Of a DNA stretch of 15,499 nt, positions 1 to 5,891 are shown piece after piece. This stretch comes from an uncultured Actinomyces sp. (GTDB lineage Bacteria; Actinomycetota; Actinomycetes; Actinomycetales; Actinomycetaceae): positions 1-15,499 of the forward strand of contig CACYEE010000166.1 of the NCBI GenBank assembly GCA_902773415.1. The letters are read 5' to 3'. The notes beneath the pieces were generated by a model that was not told the origin of the DNA, ran no database searches, and saw nothing but the letters and a program-made list of their open reading frames with translations. The translations under genes and the position numbers were made by a program. Positions within the stretch are counted from its first letter, which is position 1. The number at the start of each line of letters is the position of its first letter.

Positions 1-179
1 CGTGGGGTGGGTTGTTGGAGTCTGGTTTAGAGGCTGGTGTTGTTGAGGGTCGGGTGTGGGTTTCGTTGTTGGTGGCGTGGCCGGGGCGGGTTCCTGAGCG
101 TGAGGTGTTGGAGTCGGATGCTGTTGGGCGTGCGTGGCGTGAGAGTGAGCGTCGTCGGATTGTTCGGGGGGTGGCGTGA
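1..179 (+). CDS. C-terminal end of an unrecognised protein (5' truncated by window edge)
   Basis: An open frame runs from the window edge (frame of base 3) to the TGA at 177-179 and encodes about 58 residues, ending in an Arg-rich stretch (ESERRRIVRGVA). Its stop shares an A with the ATG of the following whiB-like gene (TGATG), so the two are probably translationally coupled in one operon. Third codon positions are mostly T or G (many GTT, GGT, GCT, CGT, TTG codons), matching the next gene and unlike the C-rich core genes downstream. That composition is typical of some actinophage and plasmid genes. I do not recognise the family. A phage or element replication or regulatory protein is possible from context only. 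Confidence 0.55.
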   Translation, partial: WGGLLESGLEAGVVEGRVWVSLLVAWPGRVPEREVLESDAVGRAWRESERRRIVRGVA

Positions 180-481
180 TGGATTGGTATTCGCGTGCTG
201 CGTGTCGTGGGTGTGATACGGATTTGTGGTTTGCTGAGCGTGGTCAAGGTTATGGTGAGGCGTTGGCGGTGTGTGGGGGTTGTGTGGTGAGGGGTGAGTG
301 TTTGGAGGCTGCTGATCGTGAGGAGGGGTCGGATCGGAATGTGTTTGGGGTGCGTGGCGGGTTGACGCCGTCGGAGCGGAAGCGGCGTCGGCGGTTTTGG
401 AGAGAAGAGGAGGGGTGTTTTTTTGATTTTTTCATGGTTGGTTTAATGCCGGGTTTTCATGACCCGCCCATGACCCGCTGA
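179..481 (+). CDS. WhiB-family iron-sulfur transcriptional regulator, accessory/phage type
   Basis: A protein of 100 residues. With ATG 179 as start, the WhiB cysteine set is visible: C9 in AACRG, then C32-x2-C35-x5-C41, expected to bind a 4Fe-4S cluster. It is followed by the turn motif GVRGGLTPSE and a basic tail (RKRRRR) that in WhiB proteins contacts DNA. DTDLWF after the first cysteine is also typical. WhiB (Wbl) proteins usually act through the principal sigma factor and sense redox state or NO. A GTG at 176 is also open, but a run of G residues about 7 nt before ATG 179 fits a ribosome binding site better, and this start couples to the preceding stop. The last ~25 residues (Phe-rich, then a tail encoded across the 11-bp repeats) lie outside the Wbl domain. 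T/G-rich third codon positions and the tRNA-linked location suggest a mobile-element gene rather than a core whiB. Confidence 0.85.
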   Translation: MDWYSRAACRGCDTDLWFAERGQGYGEALAVCGGCVVRGECLEAADREEGSDRNVFGVRGGLTPSERKRRRRFWREEEGCFFDFFMVGLMPGFHDPPMTR

Positions 482-489
482 TGACCCGC
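459..489. repeat. Three tandem 11-bp direct repeats (ATGACCCGC core)
   Basis: ATGACCCGC occurs at 459-467, 470-478 and 481-489, a strict 11-bp period with a variable 2-nt spacer. The first two copies lie in the last codons of the whiB-like gene and the third starts at its stop codon. Because 11 is not a multiple of 3, the periodicity is not a protein repeat. An 11-bp period keeps the copies on about the same face of the helix, as in iterons or operator arrays. Function unknown. Confidence 0.6.
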
Positions 490-581
490 CAGCTTCAAAA
501 TACGTGTGAAAGAATGCATCTGCATGTATGATTTTGCGTTATGAGTGTCGCAACAAAACCGCAGAATACCAACCCAAACCA

Positions 582-599
582 GTCACACAACCCCGTGAC
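582..599 (-). terminator. Weak hairpin downstream of tRNA-Ala, possible terminator
   Basis: On the minus strand, after the tRNA 3' end, GTCAC (599-595) can pair with GTGAC (586-582) around an 8-nt loop, followed by a moderately T-rich stretch (TGGTTTGGGTT). The stem is short and the T tract is interrupted, so this is only a candidate end for the tRNA transcript. Confidence 0.25.
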
Positions 600-605
600 C
601 ACTAG

Positions 606-678
606 TGGAGCTAAGGGGATTCGAACCCCTGACCTCTTCCATGCCATGGAAGCGCGCTACCAACTGCGCCATAGCCCC
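606..678 (-). tRNA. tRNA-Ala (anticodon GGC)
   Basis: Read on the minus strand, the 73-nt gene folds as a complete cloverleaf. The acceptor arm GGGGCTA pairs with TAGCTCC and includes the G3-U70 wobble pair that is the alanine identity element. The D-arm region is GGCGCAGTTGGTAGCGC, the anticodon stem CTTCC/GGAAG encloses loop ATGGCAT with anticodon GGC, and the T arm contains GGTTCGAATCC. The discriminator base is A. CCA is not encoded, so CCA-adding enzyme is needed. It has its own promoter upstream. Its 3' end faces the compositionally odd 1-605 region, making it a candidate attachment site. Confidence 0.97.
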
Positions 679-691
679 TCGGACTTGATTC

Positions 692-720
692 ATACTACCC
701 ACGCACCACCCAAACCACAA
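692..720 (-). promoter_or_regulatory. Sigma-70-type promoter of tRNA-Ala
   Basis: On the minus strand TTGTGG (720-715) is followed after exactly 17 nt by TAGTAT (697-692), close to the -35/-10 consensus. The mature tRNA begins 13 nt after the -10 box, which fits a short 5' leader for RNase P to remove. Confidence 0.7.
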
Positions 721-803
721 ATCGAGAAACCCGTTTTCCGATGTAAACTAGCTCACTTTCCGCAGGTCATGTTGCTTTTCCGCTTCATTGCGCCGTTTTT
801 CGC

Positions 804-1469
804 TCAGCTCTCGATCGAACCGATGCCCTGGACGCCGAGTTCGCCCTCACGTTCGGTCGACACAAGGCGGTCATGGGCAAGCAGGCGCCATCCGGGCGCA
901 AGCGGGCAAGGCCGAAGCAGCGACCAATGGCAGTTGTCGAGACCGGCAATGCCACCCCACGAATCCGGGTCGAGTCCGAGCATGACCGCAGTCGCGCACG
1001 AAAGCGCCGCGCCGTGCGCAACGGCAAGAAGGACCTCGTCCGGCCCCATCGCCTGCGCCGCCTCGACGATTGCAGCGCTCACGCGCTCCCCCACCGAAAG
1101 CCGCGGCTCGATGCCGATGCCGGACATGTCCTCCCCGCGCTTCCAGCGGCGGTAGTCCTCTGGATGGCGTTCCTCAAGCTCCGCGCGCGAGAGCCCTTCA
1201 AAGGCGCCAAAGCGCCGCTCGACCATCCTGCCGTCGGTCCGAACCGGCAGGCCGCACAGTTCCGCGGCGATTTCGGCCGTCGCCACGGCCCGTCTGAGCG
1301 GAGAGGAGAGAATCCTTGTCGGTTTCATGGAAGCGATGTAGGGCGCGACCGCGCGCGCCTGTGCGATGCCCGTCGCGTTGAGTTCCATATCCATTGCGCC
1401 CTGAATGCGCATTTCGAGATTGAAGTCGGTTTGCCCGTGGCGCCAGAGGATGACGCGGCCTGCCGTCAC
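804..1469 (-). CDS. Histidine phosphatase family protein (phosphoglycerate mutase-like)
   Basis: A 221-residue enzyme of the histidine phosphatase (branch 1) superfamily. The phospho-accepting His is H11 in the N-terminal RHGQT motif. SSPLRRAVATAE supplies the phosphate-binding arginines, ERRFGAFEG is the usual acidic segment, and H152 (VAHGAALS) is the second catalytic histidine. The substrate cannot be told from sequence. In actinobacteria the homologue next to rsfS is often annotated only as phosphoglycerate mutase or phosphatase. The frame is open further upstream, but the GTG at 1469 is preferred: it overlaps the rsfS stop (GTGA), has GGGAGAA about 7 nt upstream, and puts RHG at residues 10-12 as is normal. 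It is the last gene of the minus-strand run and probably depends on translational coupling to rsfS. No strong terminator follows it. Confidence 0.9.
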   Translation of the reverse strand: MTAGRVILWRHGQTDFNLEMRIQGAMDMELNATGIAQARAVAPYIASMKPTRILSSPLRRAVATAEIAAELCGLPVRTDGRMVERRFGAFEGLSRAELEERHPEDYRRWKRGEDMSGIGIEPRLSVGERVSAAIVEAAQAMGPDEVLLAVAHGAALSCATAVMLGLDPDSWGGIAGLDNCHWSLLRPCPLAPGWRLLAHDRLVSTEREGELGVQGIGSIES

Positions 1470-1891
1470 GGCACTTCTCCCGCAAAGCCATACGAGGCAA
1501 GCGGATTCGCTTCGACGGAATCGGCTGCGAAATCGATGCCGAGGTCGATGTCGGGACAGTCCCCCCACAGCTTGTCGAGCGCGTAGAACTCCCTGTCCTC
1601 GTCGTTCATTACGTGAACGACGAGATCGCCGTAGTCGAGGAGCACCCAGCGGGCCTCTCCTTCAAAGCCCTCGCGACGCCGCCGTCTCGCACCGGCCTTG
1701 TGCAGGGATTCCTCGACCGCATCGACAATCGCCCTGACCTGGCGCTCGGTCGAACCCGAGACGATCAGAAAGACTTCTGCCAGGACGAGACGTTCGGATA
1801 CGTCGATAGCCTGTCCGCCCGTCGCCTTGAGGTTGGCCGCCGCTTGCGCCGCAACCTTCGCCAGGCCGACGGGCTCTTTGCTTGCGCTCAC
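1466..1891 (-). CDS. rsfS: Ribosomal silencing factor RsfS
   Basis: A 141-residue RsfS/Iojap-family protein. The conserved core is clear: an N-terminal helix region (VAAQAAANLKATGGQAIDVSERL), the strand FLIVSGSTERQVRAIVDAVEE, and the signature WVLLDYGDLVVHVM followed by REFYALDKLWGDCP. The family binds uL14 on the large subunit and blocks subunit joining when nutrients are low. The last ~25 residues after DCPDIDL are family-variable. The start is GTG at 1891 with GGAGGGAAGA just upstream. It lies 25 bp after the membrane-protein gene and overlaps the phosphatase start by 4 nt, so it is part of the nadD operon, the usual nadD-rsfS association in many bacteria. Confidence 0.95.
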   Translation of the reverse strand: MSASKEPVGLAKVAAQAAANLKATGGQAIDVSERLVLAEVFLIVSGSTERQVRAIVDAVEESLHKAGARRRRREGFEGEARWVLLDYGDLVVHVMNDEDREFYALDKLWGDCPDIDLGIDFAADSVEANPLASYGFAGEVP

Positions 1892-1916
1892 TCTTCCCTC
1901 CGGTTCCCTCGTCCTG

Positions 1917-3131
1917 TCAGAGCAAGGCCGCAGCCACGGCCTGCGCCATCATTCCGGCAATCTCGAACTCTATAGGGCCAACCTCTTCGCTGTTGAGGAC
2001 ATGGCGCATGACGAGGCCGAGCCCGACGCCGACGAGCGCGCTGAGCAGGATGATGAGCCCGAAAACAAGCGAGGAGTTGTGCGATTCCTCCTCATCGGCA
2101 TCGGACTCGACACGCATGGTCACGTCGGTCGGAAATCCGGCGGCGACTTCCTTTCCGACGGCAGGCACGGACTGCGTCTCGGCCGGTACCGCAGGAATAT
2201 CCTCGTCGACGACGGGATGGTCCGCAGTCTCGACCAGCGACGCGGCTGCCGCGGCAGCCTTCTTTGACGCCTTTGGTTCTTCGCCGGCCTGCTTGGCGGC
2301 AGGAACCTCAAGACTCTGCTCGGTCGTCTCCGTATTCGGGTTCCTGTCCGCTTCCGCATCAGGAGCGCTCGGAAAGTCGAACTTCCTGGCGTGAATCAGA
2401 GGCTTGTTGGCGCGTGCCTCCGCCTGCCCTTCCTTCGTTCGTGCCACAAGCCTCTCGTGAAGCGTGCCTTCGGCCACTTCCCTGTCGTCGGCCTTTGCCT
2501 GGAAACGATCGAATACCGAGCGACGCGGATCGCCCGACGAGGATCTGCCCGATGCCTCGGCCTGCGAGTCCCGACGAGACCTCTTCCCGGTCTCGTTCGT
2601 CTCCTGCGCGGCCGCTTGGGCATCCTGACGCTTGGCGCTTTCCTCTCGGGCATCTTTCTTCACCCGAGCCGCAGCCCTTCTCTTCCTCGTTTTCGTTTCG
2701 CGCTTGGCCTTCTTCTCGGCCTCGACCTTTTCTCTCGCTTCCGCTTCGGCCCGTGCTTTCTTCTCCGCTTCGGCCTTCCTTGTCGCTTCCGCCTCGGCCC
2801 TGGCCTTCAGTTCCTTTTCGGCAACGGAGCGTTCCGATGCCGCAGGCTTTGACTCGGCCTCGGGCTCCGTCGCAACCTCCTCGGGGTCGCCAGCCTGGGA
2901 ATCGCCAGCGCTATCGTGCCCTCCGGCAAACCGCGCGGTCTGCTCCGCTTCCTTTGCGGCATTCAATTCGCGCTGCATTCTGAGTTCCCTGCGCGATGGC
3001 CGACGAAGCCGCATTTCGGATGTCTGGGAAAGCAGCTCGACAGGGGTGGGGCTGCCCTCGACAGCCACTGTCTTCAGCAGTCCACGCTCGCGCAGTTCCT
3101 TTCGAGACAGGCGGGGCGTCTCCTCGCTCAT
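1917..3131 (-). CDS. Charged, coiled-coil-rich protein with one C-terminal membrane span, function unknown
   Basis: A 404-residue protein. The N-terminal ~60 residues are basic (LSRKELRERGLL; RRPSRRELRMQREL). About residues 105-170 are a Lys/Glu/Ala/Arg-rich stretch with strong coiled-coil character (repeats of the AEAEKKARAEAEAR kind). The middle is Ser/Ala/Glu-rich and probably disordered. One hydrophobic segment, about residues 353-376 (SLVFGLIILLSALVGVGLGL), looks like a membrane span, leaving a short tail of ~30 residues. No signal peptide is seen, so the long N-terminal part is likely cytoplasmic (inference). The ATG overlaps the nadD stop (ATGA) and has AGGAG 5 nt upstream, so translation is coupled. 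Many actinobacteria carry a poorly conserved membrane protein in this slot between nadD and rsfS. I cannot assign a function. The repetitive Lys/Glu region makes database matches unreliable. Confidence 0.85.
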   Translation of the reverse strand: MSEETPRLSRKELRERGLLKTVAVEGSPTPVELLSQTSEMRLRRPSRRELRMQRELNAAKEAEQTARFAGGHDSAGDSQAGDPEEVATEPEAESKPAASERSVAEKELKARAEAEATRKAEAEKKARAEAEAREKVEAEKKAKRETKTRKRRAAARVKKDAREESAKRQDAQAAAQETNETGKRSRRDSQAEASGRSSSGDPRRSVFDRFQAKADDREVAEGTLHERLVARTKEGQAEARANKPLIHARKFDFPSAPDAEADRNPNTETTEQSLEVPAAKQAGEEPKASKKAAAAAASLVETADHPVVDEDIPAVPAETQSVPAVGKEVAAGFPTDVTMRVESDADEEESHNSSLVFGLIILLSALVGVGLGLVMRHVLNSEEVGPIEFEIAGMMAQAVAAALL

Positions 3132-3826
3132 TCGTGCTCCTTTCCCAAGCCGTCGCGCGGCTCTCGATTCTCGGGACGCTGCCGGCCCGATTCATCGTTT
3201 TCGTACAAATGATACTTCGCAATGTAATGAACGACCCCGTCAGGTACCAAATACCACACCGGGGCCCCGCCAAAAACCCGGCGTCGGCAATCGGTCGAGG
3301 AAATCGACATTGCGGGCACCTCGATGAGGTGAATCCTGTCCTTCGGCAGGCCGCTCGTGTCGAGCACATGCCCGGGGCGGTTCACCCCGACGAACTCGGC
3401 CATGTCCCACAGCCGGTCGGCATTCTTCCACGAGAGGATCTGGGGCAGGACGTCCGCGCCGGTGATGAAGAAGAACTCGGCATCGGGATACAGTTCCCGC
3501 AGGTCGGTCAGGGTGTCAAAAGTGTAGGTATCTCCAGGCCTGTCAATATCGACTCGCGAAACGGAGAACTTGGCGTTCGATGCGGTGGCAATGACCGTCA
3601 TGAGGTAACGGTGCTCGGGAACCGTGACCTTCCGGTCCTTCTTGAAGGGCTGGCGCCCCGTCGGAACGAAAACGACTTCGTCGAGACCGAACTCGTGCTG
3701 GACTTCCGAAGCCGCGACGAGATGCCCATGATGGATGGGGTCGAATGTGCCGCCCATCACTCCTATTCGACGAGGGCGCGTGCCCGCTGCGGGCAATGTC
3801 ACCCCCATTGCGTGCCCTTCGGCCAT
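3128..3826 (-). CDS. nadD: Nicotinate-nucleotide adenylyltransferase NadD
   Basis: A 232-residue NadD that transfers AMP from ATP to nicotinate mononucleotide to give deamido-NAD in the NAD pathway. The nucleotidyltransferase signature GGTFDPIHHGHL (residues 25-36, with the HxGH motif at 32-35) is intact, as are FVPTGRQPFKK, the FFITGADVL strand and the C-terminal ISSTDCR motif that binds phosphate. A GTG at 3853 is also open, but the ATG at 3826 has AAAGGAG about 8 nt upstream and is the better start. Even then there is a ~20-residue leader before the first strand. The C-terminal ~25 residues (ENDESGRQRPENREPRDG) are a polar extension beyond the domain. The stop overlaps the start of the next gene by 4 nt, so nadD, the membrane protein, rsfS and the phosphatase form one transcription unit. 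Confidence 0.96.
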   Translation of the reverse strand: MAEGHAMGVTLPAAGTRPRRIGVMGGTFDPIHHGHLVAASEVQHEFGLDEVVFVPTGRQPFKKDRKVTVPEHRYLMTVIATASNAKFSVSRVDIDRPGDTYTFDTLTDLRELYPDAEFFFITGADVLPQILSWKNADRLWDMAEFVGVNRPGHVLDTSGLPKDRIHLIEVPAMSISSTDCRRRVFGGAPVWYLVPDGVVHYIAKYHLYENDESGRQRPENREPRDGLGKEHE

Positions 3827-3874
3827 TCCCGAGTCTCCTTTTCGCCGTTTCACGTACCTTGTCGATTCTAGCCC

Positions 3875-5149
3875 TTAGGGCCGCACGTGTCCGTCGCCGC
3901 GGGCAATCCACATCGTCGTCGTCATTTCCGCAAGCCCCATCGGGCCTCGTGCGTGGAGCTTCTGGGTGGAGATTCCGATTTCGGCCCCGAGGCCGAACTG
4001 CCCGCCGTCGGTGAAGCGCGTGGAGGCGTTGACCATGATCGCGGCCGAGTCGAGTCCGTTCACGAAGGCGTCGATGGCGGAGGAATCCTGGGCGACGATG
4101 GCTTCGGTGTGGCCGGTCGAGTAGGTCCGGATGTGCTCGAGCGCCTCCTCCTCGTCGGAAACGACCCGCACGGCGAGTTCAAGCGCGAGGTATTCGGTTG
4201 CCCAGTCCTCTTCGGTCGCTTCGGCAACGTTCACGCCGTCGGGAGCGAGTTCGCGCGTTCGCGCATCGCCGTGGAGCGCGACGCCGGCCGCCGAGAGTTC
4301 GGCGAGAATGGCCGGAAGGAACCGGTCGGCAACAAGCTCGTGGACAAGAAGGGTTTCCGCGGCGTTGCAGACGCCTACGCGCTGCGTCTTGGAATTCATG
4401 ACAATCGGCCCTGCGAGGTCGAGTTTCGCCGTGGCGTCGACATAGATGTGGCAGTTGCCGACGCCGGTCTCGATGACGGGAACGGTGGACTGTTCGACGA
4501 CGGTCCGAATGAGGCCCGCTCCTCCGCGCGGAATCACGAGGTCGACGAGGCCTCTGGCGCGCATGAGTTCGACGGCGCCTTCGCGTCCGAAACCGTCAAT
4601 GCTCTGGATGCAGTCCGCGGCAAGTCCCGCGCCTGCGACGGCCTCCCTCATGACGTCGACGATGGCCCGGTTCGATTCGGCGGCCGCCGAGCCGCCGCGA
4701 AGGATTGCGGCGCTGCCGGCCTTCAGGGCGAGAACGGCCGCGTCGACCGTGACGTTCGGGCGCGCCTCGTAGATCATTCCGATGACGCCCATCGGAACGC
4801 GAACCTGCGTCAGGCGCATGCCGTTTGCGAGGGTGCGCCCGGCGACGACATCGCCGACGGGATCGGGCAGGCCGGCAACGAAGCGAACCGCGGCCGCGAT
4901 GTCGGCGATGCGCGTTTCGTCGAGGGCGAGGCGGTCGAGGAGTCCGGCGTCCATGCCGGATTCGCGGCCTCGTTCGAGGTCGGTCCTGTTGGCCAGGACG
5001 ATTGCCTGCGCATGCGCTTCGAGTCCCTTGGCTATCGCCTCGAGGGCGGCGTTCTTCGTGCCGGTTGTCGCTTTGCGCAGCTCGACCGCGGCTGCCTTCG
5101 CCCGCTCGCCGGCTGCTCTGATTCCTTCTGTAGGTGTCATTTCGCTCAT
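3875..5149 (-). CDS. proA: Glutamate-5-semialdehyde dehydrogenase (gamma-glutamyl phosphate reductase) ProA
   Basis: A 424-residue ALDH-superfamily enzyme, normal length for ProA. It reduces gamma-glutamyl phosphate to glutamate semialdehyde with NADPH, the second step of proline synthesis. Diagnostic segments are GVIGMIYEARPNVTVDAA (cofactor-binding region), ALKAGSAAILRGGSAAAESN, DLVIPRGGAGLI, VPVIETGVGNCHIYVD, the catalytic C261 in QRVGVCNAAET, and the C-terminal STRFTDGGQFGLGAEIGISTQKLHARGPMGL. The partner kinase ProB is about 2.6 kb upstream rather than adjacent, because three genes intervene. A TAGCCT box lies 6 nt before the ATG at 5149, suggesting a leaderless start. The ATG three codons later (5140) could also serve, with AGGA 10 nt upstream. 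There is 48 bp between proA and nadD, so readthrough into nadD is likely. Confidence 0.97.
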   Translation of the reverse strand: MSEMTPTEGIRAAGERAKAAAVELRKATTGTKNAALEAIAKGLEAHAQAIVLANRTDLERGRESGMDAGLLDRLALDETRIADIAAAVRFVAGLPDPVGDVVAGRTLANGMRLTQVRVPMGVIGMIYEARPNVTVDAAVLALKAGSAAILRGGSAAAESNRAIVDVMREAVAGAGLAADCIQSIDGFGREGAVELMRARGLVDLVIPRGGAGLIRTVVEQSTVPVIETGVGNCHIYVDATAKLDLAGPIVMNSKTQRVGVCNAAETLLVHELVADRFLPAILAELSAAGVALHGDARTRELAPDGVNVAEATEEDWATEYLALELAVRVVSDEEEALEHIRTYSTGHTEAIVAQDSSAIDAFVNGLDSAAIMVNASTRFTDGGQFGLGAEIGISTQKLHARGPMGLAEMTTTMWIARGDGHVRP

Positions 5150-5155
5150 GTTCCT

Positions 5156-5161
5156 AGGCTA
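5156..5161 (-). promoter_or_regulatory. -10 box for a leaderless proA transcript
   Basis: TAGCCT (5161-5156, minus) fits the TANNNT pattern and sits 6 nt before the proA ATG, the spacing that puts the transcription start at or next to the start codon. The -35 region (around CTATTC, 5184-5179) is poor. AGGA between the box and ATG is too close to be a normal ribosome binding site for that ATG. DUF3000 at the other end of the window shows the same geometry. Confidence 0.4.
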
Positions 5162-5183
5162 CATCACACGGCGTTCGGGAATA

Positions 5184-5208
5184 GCCCCACGGGATTTCGC
5201 GTTGGGGC
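5184..5208. repeat. Inverted repeat GCCCCA / TGGGGC between proA and the thioredoxin gene
   Basis: GCCCCA at 5184-5189 and TGGGGC at 5203-5208 are perfect 6-bp arms around 13 bp in the 114-bp divergent region between proA (-) and the thioredoxin gene (+). The position would suit an operator acting on both genes, but no known regulator site is recognised. Confidence 0.35.
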
Positions 5209-5263
5209 ACGTGCATACCAAGACGCTTCAAACAAGCACAACAACGAGGAAGGCTGCAAACCA

Positions 5264-5650
5264 ATGGCAACCATCGAAGTCACTCAGGCCAATATCCAGG
5301 AGACCGTCAAGGAAGGAATTACGCTGCTCGACTTCTGGGCTTCCTGGTGCGGCCCGTGCCGCCAGTTCGCCCCGGTGTTCGAGAAGGCCTCCGAACGCTT
5401 TCCGCACATCACCTTCGGAAAGGTCGACACCGAAGCCGAGAGCGCTCTTGCCGGCGCGTTCGGCATCACTGCGATTCCGACGCTGATTGCGTTCCGCGAC
5501 AACATTCTCGTCTTCGAGCAGGCGGGCGCCTTGGGGGGCGCCGCTCTGGACGACCTCGTCGGCAAGATCGAATCGCTCGACATGGACGAGGTTCGCAAGG
5601 CCGTCGCCGCGCAGGCGAAGGATGGCGCGGCCGGCGGGGGGCGGATCTGA
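5264..5650 (+). CDS. trxA: Thioredoxin
   Basis: A 128-residue thioredoxin-fold protein with the redox motif WCGPC (C29 and C32) after LLDFWAS, the conserved Asp on the buried strand, FGKVDTEAE, and the cis-proline P72 in ITAIPTLIAF. It should reduce protein disulfides in the cytoplasm with thioredoxin reductase. No signal or lipobox is seen. It is about 20 residues longer than E. coli thioredoxin because of a C-terminal Ala/Lys/Gly-rich helix and tail (DEVRKAVAAQAKDGAAGGG). The start is ATG 5264 with GAGGAAGG ending 10 nt upstream. A much longer frame continues upstream but only as antisense to proA. It is the only + strand gene between the tRNA and DUF3000, is divergent from proA, and is followed by its own terminator hairpin. 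It interrupts the usual proB-proA order. Confidence 0.95.
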   Translation: MATIEVTQANIQETVKEGITLLDFWASWCGPCRQFAPVFEKASERFPHITFGKVDTEAESALAGAFGITAIPTLIAFRDNILVFEQAGALGGAALDDLVGKIESLDMDEVRKAVAAQAKDGAAGGGRI

Positions 5651-5677
5651 GTTCCGGTCTCCCGACACTCAAGACAG

Positions 5678-5724
5678 GGCCCGCCGCAACGCATGCCGAT
5701 GCCTCGCGGCGGGCCTTCATTCTT
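5678..5724 (+). terminator. Intrinsic terminator-like hairpin after the thioredoxin gene
   Basis: GGCCCGCCGC (5678-5687) pairs perfectly with GCGGCGGGCC (5706-5715), an all-GC 10-bp stem with an 18-nt loop, followed by a T-rich run (TTCATTCTT). It lies 28 bp after the thioredoxin stop. The long loop and interrupted T tract make it imperfect. Confidence 0.6.
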
Positions 5725-5790
5725 GCTGTCGCGCCGCAATGGCGCGCATTGCCCGGGAGTATCCGCCCCTGCGGTTTCCGCGCGGCAGCA

Positions 5791-5856
5791 CGGGACTGTC
5801 CCGCAAGGGCGCGGCCACCGTATTGGGGACTGTCCCCAATACGGCGGCCGCGCCCT
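5791..5856. repeat. REP-like palindrome cluster in the convergent junction
   Basis: Two palindromes share the core GGGACTGTCCC. The small one has CGGGA (5791-5795) and TCCCG (5799-5803) arms around CTG. The large one has 24-nt arms at 5806-5829 and 5833-5856 around the same CTG loop, with one mismatch (A5817 against C5845). A further palindrome lies at 5736-5752 (GCAATG/CATTGC). The large hairpin is far longer than a terminator needs and has no T tract on either side. Palindromes of this type in intergenic gaps are characteristic of REP elements, some of which are moved by RAYT transposases. Whether this one is repeated in the genome cannot be seen here. Confidence 0.65.
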
Positions 5857-5870
5857 CTGACCTGCACAAA

Positions 5871-5890
5871 CTGCCGGGGCCTCGCGGCAG
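5871..5890 (-). terminator. Possible terminator of the luciferase-like gene
   Basis: On the minus strand, directly after the stop at 5892, CTGCCG (5890-5885) pairs with CGGCAG (5876-5871) around 8 nt and is followed by TTTGTG. The stem is short, but position and trailing T residues fit a factor-independent terminator. The large REP-like hairpin further on could back it up. Confidence 0.4.
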
Positions 5891-5891
5891 G

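Larger units (their letters stand above)
1..605. mobile_element. Possible end of an integrated element abutting the 3' end of tRNA-Ala
   Basis: Two coupled + strand genes with T/G-biased third codon positions lie directly beyond the 3' end of the tRNA-Ala gene, the side on which tRNA-targeting integrases insert DNA. From about 490 to 605 the sequence is AT-richer and I see no gene in it. No integrase is visible, so it would have to lie to the left of the window. The duplicated tRNA 3' segment expected at the far end is also outside. This is an inference from composition and position, not a demonstrated element. Confidence 0.4.

Noticed and set aside
599..608. Perfect palindrome CCACTAGTGG at the tRNA 3' end as an attachment core
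   Set aside because: A 10-bp palindrome can arise by chance, and attachment cores are normally defined by duplication of the tRNA 3' segment, which cannot be tested in this window.
541..1155. 204-codon + strand frame across the tRNA gene and the phosphatase
   Set aside because: It reads through a tRNA gene and antisense to a conserved enzyme, so it is not a gene.
3887..5263. Long + strand open frame continuous with the thioredoxin gene (would give 587 residues)
   Set aside because: It is antisense to proA, has no family similarity before the thioredoxin ATG, and reflects codon bias in GC-rich DNA. A ribosome binding site and normal thioredoxin length support ATG 5264.
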